DNA of 64,000 bases from Pseudomonas paraglycinae (lineage in GTDB: Bacteria; Pseudomonadota; Gammaproteobacteria; Pseudomonadales; Pseudomonadaceae): contig NZ_BQHR01000016.1 in NCBI RefSeq assembly GCF_021601625.1, positions 86,223 through 150,222 of the forward strand, in the 5' to 3' direction. The notes under the pieces were generated by a model that saw only the letters and a list, made by a program, of their open reading frames with translations, was not told the DNA's origin and searched no databases. The number at the start of each line of letters is the position of its first letter. Positions within the stretch are counted from its first letter, which is position 1. Of this stretch, positions 47,109 through 56,031 are shown one piece after another. Both the position numbers and the translations under genes were made by a program.

Positions 47109-47825
47109 TCAAGACGGGCGCAAACCGCGTTCCAGCCAGAGGCGGCTGGCGAGGGTGACCACGCCATCGAGCAGCAGGGCCAGCAGCGCAGTGCACGCGG
47201 CGCCGAGCAGCAGTTGCGGCTGATTGTTCAGGGCGATGCCGGGGAAGATCAGGCTGCCGAGGCTGTTGGCGCCGATCAGGAAGGCCAGCGGCGCCGTACC
47301 GACGTTGATCGCCAGCGCGACCCGCACACCGCCGACGATGATCGGCACGGCGTTGGGCAATTCGACTTTCCACAGCACCTGACGCGGCGTCATGCCGATC
47401 CCGACGGCGGCCTCTTTCAGTGAGCCCTGGACGTTTTTCAGGCCTTCATAGGTGTTGCGCACAATCGGCAAAAGCGAGGCGAGGAACAAAGCGAAGATCG
47501 CCGGGCCGCTGCCGATGCCGAGAATCCCCAGGGCAATCGCGAGCACGGCCAGCGGCGGCACGGTGTTGCCGATGTTGAAGATCTGCATGAAGCGTTCGGC
47601 GCGGCCGACCATGGTCGGGCGGCTCAGGAATATACCGGCGGGAATGCCCACGACCAGGGCGGCCAGCATTGAGGCGAGGACGAGAATCAGGTGAGCTTGC
47701 AGGTAAAACAACAAATCGTCGCGGTAGTGTTCGATCGTGTTGATGCCGATCCAGTGGACCAGCAGGGCCAGGAGCGCGATCACCACCGCACCTCCCATCA
47801 GCCCTTTGCCATAGCGGATAGCCAC
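47109..47825 (-). CDS. Osmoprotectant ABC transporter permease (first)
   Basis: This 238-residue permease opens the four-gene operon. It has five to six membrane helices and the loop GSLKEAAVGIGMTPRQVLWKVELP, which contacts the ATPase. The start is a GTG at 47825 with AAGGAG 7 bases upstream. The order permease, binding protein, permease, ATPase differs from E. coli yehZYXW. Confidence 0.9.
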   Translation of the reverse strand: MAIRYGKGLMGGAVVIALLALLVHWIGINTIEHYRDDLLFYLQAHLILVLASMLAALVVGIPAGIFLSRPTMVGRAERFMQIFNIGNTVPPLAVLAIALGILGIGSGPAIFALFLASLLPIVRNTYEGLKNVQGSLKEAAVGIGMTPRQVLWKVELPNAVPIIVGGVRVALAINVGTAPLAFLIGANSLGSLIFPGIALNNQPQLLLGAACTALLALLLDGVVTLASRLWLERGLRPS

Positions 47826-48154
47826 AGGCGGACTCCTTTTTTTTAGTCGGCGACCGCTGCTCCGTGTGGCATGCCATGCCTGGCTGCCGGAGTCAGTGTT
47901 CGCGAGAAGCAGCTTTTTTTCAGCCCGGCAAAAGCGGTCTGAAAGCGAGCCATGAGCGCAGCCTCGTCAGGCTAACTTGCTGATTTTTCAGCCCCTGACG
48001 AATTGTCGTAACAGGGGATGGACGTCTCCGTGCTTTAAAAGGTTCCCATCTGAGGCAGCATTTGGCCACCCTTAATGTGCTCAACGGTTCGGTTATTGAA
48101 TCGAGTTGGGCTATAATCGCCGCCCTTTTTTGAATCACCGCCAGGCGATTTCCC
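47826..48154. other. Divergent intergenic region between the transporter operon and prfC
   Basis: Besides the prfC -10 element and the AAGGAG site of the permease I see no gene. A T8 run at about 47912-47919 and a GCATGGCATGCC-like self-complementary patch near 47865-47880 stand out. The osmoprotectant promoter could not be located. Confidence 0.5.
48112..48117 (+). promoter_or_regulatory. prfC promoter -10 element
   Basis: A perfect TATAAT lies 37 bases before the prfC start. The -35 region (TCGGTT at the best spacing) is weak. Confidence 0.5.
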
Positions 48155-49738
48155 ATGACCAGACAGGCCGCCGAAGTCGCGAAACGCCGCACTTTCGCCA
48201 TTATTTCCCACCCCGATGCCGGTAAAACCACCATCACCGAAAAGCTCTTGCTGATGGGCAAGGCGATTGCTGTGGCCGGTACGGTGAAATCCCGTAAATC
48301 CGACCGCCACGCGACATCCGACTGGATGGAGATGGAAAAGCAGCGGGGCATCTCGATTACTACGTCGGTCATGCAGTTCCCGTATCGCGAACACATGATC
48401 AACCTGCTCGACACCCCGGGCCACGAAGACTTCTCCGAAGACACCTACCGCACCCTGACTGCGGTGGACTCGGCCCTGATGGTTCTCGACGGCGGTAAAG
48501 GTGTTGAGCCACGTACCATCGCGCTGATGGACGTCTGCCGTCTGCGTGACACGCCGATCGTCAGCTTCATCAACAAACTCGACCGTGACATCCGCGACCC
48601 GATCGAACTGCTCGACGAAATCGAAGCCGTCCTGAAGATCAAGGCTGCGCCGATCACCTGGCCGATCGGTTGCTACCGCGACTTCAAGGGCGTGTACCAC
48701 CTGGCGGACGACTACATCATTGTCTACACCGCCGGTCACGGTCACGAACGCACCGAAACCAAGATCATCGAGAAGCTCGATTCCGACGAAGCCCGCGCAC
48801 ACCTGGGCGATGAGTACGATCGTTTCCTCGAGCAGCTGGAACTGGTGCAGGGCGCCTGCCACGAGTTCAACCAGCAGGAGTTCATCGACGGTCAACTGAC
48901 CCCGGTGTTCTTCGGTACCGCGCTGGGCAACTTCGGTGTCGATCACGTACTCGACGCTGTTGTCGACTGGGCCCCGCGCCCGCTGCCACGCGTAGCCAAC
49001 GAGCGCACCGTTGAGCCGGTGGAAGAGAAGTTCTCGGGCTTCATCTTCAAGATCCAGGCGAACATGGACCCGAAACACCGCGACCGCATCGCCTTCATGC
49101 GTATCTGCTCCGGCAAGTACGAAAAAGGCATGAAGATGCGCCATGTGCGTACCGGCAAGGACGTGCGCATCGGCGACGCCCTGACGTTCTTCTCCTCCGA
49201 GCGTGAACAGCTGGAAGAGGCGTACGCCGGCGACATCATCGGTCTGCACAACCACGGCACGATCCAGATCGGCGACACCTTCAGCGAAGGCGAAACCCTG
49301 GGCTTCACCGGTATCCCGCACTTCGCCCCGGAGCTGTTCCGCCGCGTACGCCTGCGCGACCCGCTGAAATCCAAGCAACTGCGCCAGGGCCTGCAACAGC
49401 TCGCCGAAGAAGGCGCGACCCAGGTGTTCTTCCCGGAACGCAGCAACGACATCATCCTCGGCGCCGTCGGTGTGCTGCAGTTCGATGTGGTCGCCAGCCG
49501 CCTGAAAGAGGAATACAAGGTCGAGTGCTCCTACGAGCCGATCACCGTGTACTCCGCGCGCTGGATCGAATGCAGCGACAAGAAGAAGCTCGAGGAATTC
49601 TCCAACAAGGCCGTGGAAAACCTGGCACTGGACGGCGGCGGTCACCTGACCTACCTCGCGCCGACCCGCGTCAACCTGGCCCTGATGGAAGAGCGCTGGC
49701 CGGACGTGAAATTCCGTGCCACCCGTGAGCATCACTAA
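48155..49738 (+). CDS. prfC: Peptide chain release factor 3
   Basis: RF3 is a GTPase that removes RF1 and RF2 from the ribosome after termination. The 527-residue product has G1 in SHPDAGKTT (about 18-26), [34 protein letters not shown], and the C-terminal domain III with [19 protein letters not shown]. The ribosome site is weak (AGGCGA). Confidence 0.97.
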   Translation: MTRQAAEVAKRRTFAIISHPDAGKTTITEKLLLMGKAIAVAGTVKSRKSDRHATSDWMEMEKQRGISITTSVMQFPYREHMINLLDTPGHEDFSEDTYRTLTAVDSALMVLDGGKGVEPRTIALMDVCRLRDTPIVSFINKLDRDIRDPIELLDEIEAVLKIKAAPITWPIGCYRDFKGVYHLADDYIIVYTAGHGHERTETKIIEKLDSDEARAHLGDEYDRFLEQLELVQGACHEFNQQEFIDGQLTPVFFGTALGNFGVDHVLDAVVDWAPRPLPRVANERTVEPVEEKFSGFIFKIQANMDPKHRDRIAFMRICSGKYEKGMKMRHVRTGKDVRIGDALTFFSSEREQLEEAYAGDIIGLHNHGTIQIGDTFSEGETLGFTGIPHFAPELFRRVRLRDPLKSKQLRQGLQQLAEEGATQVFFPERSNDIILGAVGVLQFDVVASRLKEEYKVECSYEPITVYSARWIECSDKKKLEEFSNKAVENLALDGGGHLTYLAPTRVNLALMEERWPDVKFRATREHH

Positions 49739-49760
49739 GCGCTGAGCTGTTCCCCCCCAA

Positions 49761-49793
49761 AAGCCCCCGTTGCGTAAGCCTCGGGGGCTTTTT
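49761..49793 (+). terminator. Intrinsic terminator after prfC
   Basis: The stem AAGCCCCCG/CGGGGGCTT with a 12-base loop is followed by TTT. Confidence 0.85.
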
Positions 49794-50007
49794 ATTGGCT
49801 ACCGATAGGTTGCTCATCAGGCGTTCGAGAGAAGCGGCCTCGCTTAGCCGATCCGGTTATGAGCGTTATTCGAAAGCGGTCTGTCCACGCATGGCATTTC
49901 CGGGCATTGGTTAGCGTCCTATCTGGTGAACCCGGCGGATCGGAACTAGATTTCAATCAGCGTCAGGTCAGCATGAATTTCTCACCTGGAACAGGATGGA
50001 CTCGGCT

Positions 50008-50268
50008 ATGAAAAACAGGTTGCTACGCGTTTTGCTGCTGTTGAAAGTGATGGTGATGCTGTCCCTCGGCACCGCGACGGCCTGGGCCGAGTGCGAGGAT
50101 CACGATACCCAGGCATCGAGCGGGCAGGTGGGGCACAGCGCGCTGATGCTGGCCAAGTCCGAGTCCGAGCCGGGCGATCAGGGCCAGGGTGGCAGCGCCG
50201 ACGATGACGACTCGACCACCGATGAGCCGGACTCCGACGATGCGGACGAAGGCGACAGCCAGACGTAG
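50008..50268 (+). CDS. Small secreted acidic protein, unknown function
   Basis: I do not recognise this 86-residue protein. A clear signal peptide (MKNRLLRVLLLLKVMVMLSLGTATAWA in two halves, about 27 residues, AxA-like cleavage site) is followed by ECEDHDTQ and a low-complexity tail made of Asp, Glu, Ser and Gly (about residues 55-86), which carries strong negative charge. An in-frame ATG at 49996 would add MDSA; its ribosome site is no better. It is followed by two hairpins that separate it from the convergent dppF. The acidic tail could bind cations, but nothing shows that directly. Confidence 0.65.
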   Translation: MKNRLLRVLLLLKVMVMLSLGTATAWAECEDHDTQASSGQVGHSALMLAKSESEPGDQGQGGSADDDDSTTDEPDSDDADEGDSQT

Positions 50269-50277
50269 ATTCCGCGC

Positions 50278-50330
50278 AAAAGAAAACCCCTTCTTTCCCG
50301 ATCGATGCGCAATCGGGGCAGAAGGGGTTT
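50278..50330 (-). terminator. Terminator of the dpp operon
   Basis: AAACCCCTTC/GAAGGGGTTT with an inner CCCGAT/ATCGGG stem is followed on the reverse strand by TTTTCTTTT. It lies about 45 bases after dppF. Confidence 0.75.
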
Positions 50331-50345
50331 GGTCAACTCATCAAC

Positions 50346-50376
50346 AACCCGCCCCGGGAAACGGGGCGGGTTTTTT
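50346..50376 (+). terminator. Terminator of the small secreted protein gene
   Basis: AACCCGCCCCG/CGGGGCGGGTT is an 11-bp stem followed on the forward strand by TTTTTT. Confidence 0.85.
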
Positions 50377-51356
50377 CATGCCGCGCCGTCGAGGAACTGC
50401 TCGGCGTAGTGGCATGCAACCTGACGCGTGTCGAGCTGGCGCAGGACCGGCTCTTCGCTGCTGCAACGCGCGGTGGCGTACGGGCAGCGCTTGTGGAACG
50501 CGCAGCCAGGCGGCGGGTTCAGCGGGTTGGGCAGCTCGCCGACGATCTTGATTTTCGGCTTGTCCGGATCCGGGTGGATGGTCGGGGTAGCCGACAACAG
50601 CGCCTGGGTGTACGGGTGCAGAGGACGGGCATAGATGTCGTGTTTCGGACCGATTTCCACCGGGCGACCGAGGTACATCACCATCACGTCATCCGCCACG
50701 TGCTGCACCACCGCCAGGTTGTGCGAGATGAACACGTAACCGGTGTTGAACTCCTGCTGCATGTCCATGAACAGGTTCAGCACCTGCGCCTGGATCGACA
50801 CGTCCAGCGCCGAGGTCGGCTCGTCCGCCACCAGCACTTTCGGTTGCAGCATCATGGCGCGGGCCAGCGCGATACGCTGACGCTGACCGCCGGAGAACAT
50901 GTGCGGATAACGCTGGTAGTGCTCGGGACGCAAGCCGACCTGCTTCATCATCGCCTGGACTTTCTCGCGACGCTCGGCAGCCGAGAGGTTGGTGTTGATC
51001 AACAGCGGCTCGGCCAGTTGATCACCGATTTTCTGCCGAGGGTTCAACGACGCGTACGGGCTTTGGAACACCATCTGCACGTCTTTGCGCAGTTGTTTGC
51101 GTTGGGCTTTGTCGGCGCCGGCCACTTCCTGCCCGGCGATTTTCAGCGAGCCGGAGGACGGCTCCTCGATCAAGGTCAGGGCGCGGGCGAGGGTGGATTT
51201 GCCGCAGCCCGATTCACCGACGACGGCGAGGGTCTTGCCGGCTTCCAGCTCGAACGACACGCCGTTGAGGGCGCGCACGGTGGCGTGGCCCTTGAACAGG
51301 CCACGGGAGACTTCGTAGTGACGGGTCAGGTCGCGGGCGGTAAGTACGACGGCCAT
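50376..51356 (-). CDS. dppF: Dipeptide ABC transporter ATPase DppF
   Basis: DppF is the second ATPase of the dipeptide transporter. The 326-residue product has Walker A GESGCGKST at 47-55, SGGQRQRIALARAM, LVADEPTSALDVS, and the C-terminal oligopeptide-transporter extension with the cysteine-rich GCAFHKRCPYATARC, which in this family holds an iron-sulfur cluster. The start overlaps the dppD stop (TAATG on the reverse strand). Confidence 0.95.
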   Translation of the reverse strand: MAVVLTARDLTRHYEVSRGLFKGHATVRALNGVSFELEAGKTLAVVGESGCGKSTLARALTLIEEPSSGSLKIAGQEVAGADKAQRKQLRKDVQMVFQSPYASLNPRQKIGDQLAEPLLINTNLSAAERREKVQAMMKQVGLRPEHYQRYPHMFSGGQRQRIALARAMMLQPKVLVADEPTSALDVSIQAQVLNLFMDMQQEFNTGYVFISHNLAVVQHVADDVMVMYLGRPVEIGPKHDIYARPLHPYTQALLSATPTIHPDPDKPKIKIVGELPNPLNPPPGCAFHKRCPYATARCSSEEPVLRQLDTRQVACHYAEQFLDGAA

Positions 51357-52324
51357 TACGCCACCTCCTGGTTCAACGGATAGAAGCAGCGGGCGAGGCT
51401 GTGGCTTTTCGGGTCAAGGGTCGGACGCTGCGCGCGGCAGCTGTCCTGCACGTACGGGCAGCGCGGCGACAGCAGGCAGCCTTGCGGGCGGTCGTAACGG
51501 CCGGGAACGATGCCCGGCAGTGTGGCCAGACGCTCGGCACCCTGGCTGTGTTCCGGAATCGCCTTGAGCAGCGCTTCGCTGTACGGGTGGGCCGGGATGT
51601 CGAACAGCTGCGGCACCTGGCCGACTTCAACGGCTTGACCGGCGTACATCACGCACACGCGCTGGGCGGTTTCGGCTACCACGGCGAGGTCGTGGGTGAT
51701 CAGCACCAGGCCCATGTTCTGCTCTTTCTGCAACGCCAGCAGCAGGTCCATGATCTGCGCCTGAATCGTCACGTCGAGTGCTGTGGTCGGTTCGTCGGCG
51801 ATCAGCAGTTTCGGCTCGCCGGCAATCGCCATGGCAATCGCCACACGCTGGCTCATGCCGCCTGACAGTTGGTGCGGATAGGCGTCCATACGGCTGGCGG
51901 CACCCGGGATTTCGACTTTTTCCAGCAGTTCGATCGCACGTTTACGCGCTTGCTTGCCGGACATTTTCAGGTGCAGGCGCAGCACTTCTTCGATCTGGAA
52001 ACCGACGGTGTAGCTCGGGTTCAGCGCGGTCATCGGGTCCTGGAACACCATCGCCAGGTCTTTGCCGACGATCTGCCGACGCTGGCGGTTGTTCAGCTTG
52101 AGCATGTTCTTGCCGTCGAAGCTCAGCGAGTCGGCGGTGACGATCCCCGGGTGCTCGATCAGGCCCATCAGCGCCATCATGGTCACGGACTTGCCGGAAC
52201 CCGACTCGCCCACGATCGCCAGGACTTCGCCCTTGTCGACTTTCAGGTCGAGGCCGTCGACAACCGGGGTGGCGTTCTTGTCGCCGAAGCGAACGTTGAG
52301 ATTCTTGATTTCTAACAGTGACAT
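51356..52324 (-). CDS. dppD: Dipeptide ABC transporter ATPase DppD
   Basis: DppD pairs with DppF. The 322-residue product has Walker A GESGSGKS at 39-46, [28 protein letters not shown], and the C-terminal [16 protein letters not shown] cysteine cluster. The start at 52324 ([11 protein letters not shown]) has AGGAG upstream; a longer frame to 52369 runs into dppC. Confidence 0.95.
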   Translation of the reverse strand: MSLLEIKNLNVRFGDKNATPVVDGLDLKVDKGEVLAIVGESGSGKSVTMMALMGLIEHPGIVTADSLSFDGKNMLKLNNRQRRQIVGKDLAMVFQDPMTALNPSYTVGFQIEEVLRLHLKMSGKQARKRAIELLEKVEIPGAASRMDAYPHQLSGGMSQRVAIAMAIAGEPKLLIADEPTTALDVTIQAQIMDLLLALQKEQNMGLVLITHDLAVVAETAQRVCVMYAGQAVEVGQVPQLFDIPAHPYSEALLKAIPEHSQGAERLATLPGIVPGRYDRPQGCLLSPRCPYVQDSCRAQRPTLDPKSHSLARCFYPLNQEVA

Positions 52325-52334
52325 GGGAATCTCC

Positions 52335-53261
52335 TCAGGCGGCGTTCTTGAGTTTCGGGTCCAGCGCATCGCGCAGGCCGTCGCCCATCAAGTTGATTGC
52401 CAGCACGCTGAGCAAAATGGTCAAACCAGGCAGACTCACCACCCACCAGGCGCGTTCGATGTAGTCGCGGGCCGAAGCCAGCATGGTGCCCCACTCAGGG
52501 GTTGGCGGCTGAACGCCGAGGCCGAGGAAGCCCAGGGCGGCGGCATCGAGGATCGCCGAGGAGAAGCTCAAAGTCGCCTGAACGATCAGCGGTGCCATGC
52601 AGTTCGGCAGCACGGTGATGAACATCAGGCGTGGCAGACCGGCACCGGCCAGGCGCGCGGCGGTCACGTAGTCGCGGTTCAGCTCACCCATCACGGCGGC
52701 ACGGGTCAGACGCACGTAGGACGGCAAGGACACCACGGCAATCGCGATCACGGTGTTGATCAGGCCTGGGCCGAGGATGGCGACGATCGCCACGGCCAGC
52801 AGCAGCGACGGCAGGGCCAGCATGATGTCCATCAGACGCATGATGGTCGGGCCGACCACTTTCGGGAAGAAACCGGCGAACAGACCCAGCAGGATCCCCG
52901 GGATCAGCGACATCACCACCGACGACAGACCGATCAGCAGCGACAGGCGCGACCCCTGGATCAGACGCGACAGCAGGTCGCGACCCAGTTCATCGGTGCC
53001 GAGCAGGAACTGCATCTGCCCGCCTTCGAGCCACGCCGGCGGCGTCAGCAGGAAGTCGCGGTATTGCTCGCTCGGGTTATGCGGGGCGACCCACGGCGCG
53101 AAGATCGCGCAGAAAATCACCAGCAGCATGAACAGCAGGCCGGCGACGGCGCCCTTGTTCTTGGCGAAGGCCTGCCAGAACTCTTTGTACGGGGACGGGT
53201 ACAGCAGACTTTGATCCACGGCGGTGGCGGCGGTGACTACTGAGGAAGTTGGAGTGCTCAT
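52335..53261 (-). CDS. dppC: Dipeptide ABC transporter permease DppC
   Basis: This 308-residue permease has about six helices, beginning near residue 35 ([21 protein letters not shown]). It contains the [20 protein letters not shown] motif typical of DppC/OppC and the ATPase contact [18 protein letters not shown]. The start at 53261 gives MSTPTSSVV; the reading upstream to 53417 overlaps dppB and is rejected. Confidence 0.94.
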   Translation of the reverse strand: MSTPTSSVVTAATAVDQSLLYPSPYKEFWQAFAKNKGAVAGLLFMLLVIFCAIFAPWVAPHNPSEQYRDFLLTPPAWLEGGQMQFLLGTDELGRDLLSRLIQGSRLSLLIGLSSVVMSLIPGILLGLFAGFFPKVVGPTIMRLMDIMLALPSLLLAVAIVAILGPGLINTVIAIAVVSLPSYVRLTRAAVMGELNRDYVTAARLAGAGLPRLMFITVLPNCMAPLIVQATLSFSSAILDAAALGFLGLGVQPPTPEWGTMLASARDYIERAWWVVSLPGLTILLSVLAINLMGDGLRDALDPKLKNAA

Positions 53262-53272
53262 GGGTATTGACC

Positions 53273-54283
53273 TCAGCGCTGATGACGGATGCGTGGGTTG
53301 GCAAAGCCGTAGAGGATGTCCACCACGAAGTTGACCAGAATCACCAGGCAGGCGATTAACAGGATGCCGTTTTGCACAACCGGGTAGTCCCGGGCGCCGA
53401 TGGCTTCGATCAGCCATTTACCGATGCCGGGCCAGGAGAAGATGGTTTCGGTCAGGACCGCACCGGCCAGCAGGGTGCCGACTTGCAGGCCGACCACGGT
53501 CAGTACCGGGATCAGCGCGTTGCGCAGGCCGTGCACGAACACCACGCGCGACGGCGACAGGCCTTTGGCCTTGGCGGTGCGGATGTAGTCTTCACGCAGT
53601 ACTTCGAGCATCGACGAACGGGTCATCCGCGCGATCACCGCCAGCGGAATGGTACCCAGCACGATGGCCGGCAGGATCAGGTGGTGCAGGGCATCGAGGA
53701 AGGCGCCCATGTCATCGGCCAGCAGGGTGTCGATCAGCATGAAACCGGTGCGCGGCTCGATGTCGTAAAGCAGGTCGATCCGCCCGGACACCGGGGTCCA
53801 GCCCAGGCTCACCGAGAAGAACATGATGAGGATCAGACCCCACCAGAAAATCGGCATCGAATAACCCGCGAGGGAGATGCCCATCACCCCGTGGTCGAAC
53901 AGGGATCCTCGCTTGAGGGCCGCGATCACCCCGGCCAGGAGGCCCAGGATGCCGGCGAACAGCAGGGCGGCCATGGACAGTTCCAGGGTCGCCGGGAAGA
54001 GGGAGGTGAACTCGGTCCATACGCTCTCACGGGTGCGCAGGGATTCGCCGAGATCGCCGTGGGCCAGTTTGCCGATGTAGTCCAGGTACTGGGCGTACAG
54101 CGGTTTGTTCAGACCGAGGCGTTCCATTGCCTGAGCGTGCATTTCGGGGTCGACCCGACGTTCGCCCATCATCACTTCCACGGGGTCGCCGGGAATCATG
54201 CGAATCAACGCGAAAGTCAGCAAGGTGATGCCGAAAAACGTGGGGATCAACAACCCCAGTCGGCGGGCAATAAAACTAAACAT
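53273..54283 (-). CDS. dppB: Dipeptide ABC transporter permease DppB
   Basis: This 336-residue permease begins MFSFIARRLGLLIPTFFGI, typical of DppB/OppB. It has about six helices and the contact loop DYIRTAKAKGLSPSRVVFVHGLRNA. It is 73 bases after the binding-protein gene, with a perfect 13-bp hairpin in between, and 11 bases before dppC. Confidence 0.95.
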   Translation of the reverse strand: MFSFIARRLGLLIPTFFGITLLTFALIRMIPGDPVEVMMGERRVDPEMHAQAMERLGLNKPLYAQYLDYIGKLAHGDLGESLRTRESVWTEFTSLFPATLELSMAALLFAGILGLLAGVIAALKRGSLFDHGVMGISLAGYSMPIFWWGLILIMFFSVSLGWTPVSGRIDLLYDIEPRTGFMLIDTLLADDMGAFLDALHHLILPAIVLGTIPLAVIARMTRSSMLEVLREDYIRTAKAKGLSPSRVVFVHGLRNALIPVLTVVGLQVGTLLAGAVLTETIFSWPGIGKWLIEAIGARDYPVVQNGILLIACLVILVNFVVDILYGFANPRIRHQR

Positions 54284-54316
54284 CGTGTGTGGTACCTCAT
54301 CAGCCGGTTAGGCGTG

Positions 54317-54346
54317 CCCGAAGTCCCTGGGGTCAGGGACTTCGGG
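54317..54346 (-). other. 13-bp perfect hairpin between the binding protein gene and dppB
   Basis: CCCGAAGTCCCTG/CAGGGACTTCGGG with a 4-base loop has no T run on the reverse strand. It is likely to protect the upstream mRNA from 3' exonucleases or to slow dppB expression, as intergenic hairpins do in other binding-protein transporter operons. Confidence 0.7.
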
Positions 54347-54356
54347 AGTTTCTTAT

Positions 54357-55952
54357 CTACTTCACCTGGGTGGTGGCGAAGTTATTGGTTGTCAGAGGGC
54401 TGATGTGATAACCCTCTACGTTGTTGCGCATTGCGGTGAACATGCGGGTGTGGGCCATGCTGATCCACGGCTGATCCTGATTGAACAGCACTTGAGCCTG
54501 CTCATACAGCCTGGCGCGTTCGGCCGGATCTACTTTAGCCCGTGCTTCGTCGAGCAGGGCCTGGAATTTCTCGTTGCACCAGCGAGCGTAGTTTTCGCCG
54601 TTCTTGGCGGCTTCGCAACTGAGCATAGGCGTCAGGAAGTTATCCGGGTCGCCGTTGTCGCCCGCCCATCCGGCTGAAACCATGTCGTGCTCGCCGGCCT
54701 TGGCGCGTTTGAGCATCTCGCCCCATTCCATCACGCGGATGTCGATCTTGATCCCGACTTTCGCCAGGTCAGCCTGCATCATCTGCGCGCCGAGCATCGG
54801 GTTCGGGTTGGTCGGGCCGCCGCCGTTGCGGGTGAACAGAGTGAACGTGGTGCCTTCCGGTACACCGGCTTCCTTGAGCAGGGCGCGGGCCTTGTCGAGG
54901 TCTCGTGGCGGGTTTTTCAGCTCGTGGTTGTAGCCCAGCAGGGTCGGCGGGTACGGGTTAACCGCCACGCTGGCGTTGCCTTTGCCGAACAGGGCGTTGA
55001 CGTAGGCTTCCTTGTCGAAGGCGATGTCGATCGCTTTGCGCACCCGCACGTCGCTGATGTACTTGTGCTGGGTGTTCATGGCGATGTACGAGACGGTCAT
55101 CGCGTCCATTTCATCGACTTTCAGGTTGCTGTCTTTCTTGATGCTCGGGATGTCATCCGGTTTCGGATACAGCGCGATCTGGCACTCATTGGCCTTGAGC
55201 TTCTGCAAACGCACGTTGTTGTCGGTGGCAATCGCCAGGATCAGCGCGTCAGCCGGCGCCTTGCCGCGGAAGTAGTCCGGGTTGGCCTTGAAGCGTACCT
55301 GGGCGTCCTTGGCGTAACGCTGGAAGATGAACGGGCCGGTGCCGACCGGTTTGCTGTTCAGGTCGCCGGTCTTGTTGGCCTTGAGCAACTGGTCGGCGTA
55401 TTCGGCCGAATAGATCGAGGAGAACGCCATGGCGATGTCGGCCAGGAACGGCGCTTCGCGACGGGTCAGGGTGAACTTGACGGTGTTGTCGTCGACTTTC
55501 TCAACGCCTTTCAGCAGTTCCTTGAAGCCCATGCTTTCAAAGTACGGAAAGCCCACGCTCGACAGCTTGTGCCACGGGTGATTCGGGTCCAGCTGACGCT
55601 GGAAACTCCAGACCACGTCGTCGGCGTTCATGTCGCGGGTCGGCTTGAAATATTCGGTGGTGTGAAACTTGACGCCTTTGCGCAGGTGGAACGTGTAGGT
55701 CAGGCCGTCTTCGCTGATGTCCCAGGACTCGGCCAGCGCCGGAATCACTTCGGTGGTGCCGGGCTTGAAGTCCGCCAGACGGTTGAAGATGGTTTCGGCC
55801 ACCGCGTCGGCAGTGACTGCAGTCGTGTACTGGACCATATCGAAGCCTTCCGGACTGGCTTCGGTGCAGACCACCAAGGGTTTGGCCGAGACGCCGATAG
55901 CGACACTCAGCAACGCAGCCGCGATGGCCGCACGTAGGGGAAGCATTTTCAT
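54357..55952 (-). CDS. dppA: Dipeptide-binding protein, DppA paralogue (next to dppB)
   Basis: This 531-residue periplasmic binding protein of SBP family 5 has signal peptide MKMLPLRAAIAAALLSVAI and beyond (about 24 residues). The mature start, LVVCTEASPEGFDMVQYTT, differs from the FCSEGSPAGFD of two of its paralogues. Family features include YTFHLRKGVKFHTTEYFKPTR, GTGPFIFQRYAKDAQVRFK and WGEMLKRAKAGEHDMVSAGW. It sits in the position of PAO1 dppA4 (PA4502, from memory). The start at 55952 is chosen for the signal peptide. Ligand is unknown, probably di- or tripeptides. Confidence 0.92.
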   Translation of the reverse strand: MKMLPLRAAIAAALLSVAIGVSAKPLVVCTEASPEGFDMVQYTTAVTADAVAETIFNRLADFKPGTTEVIPALAESWDISEDGLTYTFHLRKGVKFHTTEYFKPTRDMNADDVVWSFQRQLDPNHPWHKLSSVGFPYFESMGFKELLKGVEKVDDNTVKFTLTRREAPFLADIAMAFSSIYSAEYADQLLKANKTGDLNSKPVGTGPFIFQRYAKDAQVRFKANPDYFRGKAPADALILAIATDNNVRLQKLKANECQIALYPKPDDIPSIKKDSNLKVDEMDAMTVSYIAMNTQHKYISDVRVRKAIDIAFDKEAYVNALFGKGNASVAVNPYPPTLLGYNHELKNPPRDLDKARALLKEAGVPEGTTFTLFTRNGGGPTNPNPMLGAQMMQADLAKVGIKIDIRVMEWGEMLKRAKAGEHDMVSAGWAGDNGDPDNFLTPMLSCEAAKNGENYARWCNEKFQALLDEARAKVDPAERARLYEQAQVLFNQDQPWISMAHTRMFTAMRNNVEGYHISPLTTNNFATTQVK

Positions 55953-55980
55953 CAAGAACCCTCTGCAATCGGTTGAAGAC

Positions 55981-56023
55981 AAAAAGCCGAACGGCCGACT
56001 CGTCACTGAGTCAGCCGTCGGCT
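55981..56023 (-). terminator. Terminator between the porin gene and dppA
   Basis: On the reverse strand AGCCGACGGCTGACTC pairs with GAGTCGGCCGTTCGGCT (one or two mismatches), followed by TTTTT. It would partly end transcripts from the porin gene. Confidence 0.7.
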
Positions 56024-56031
56024 GGCGGTTT

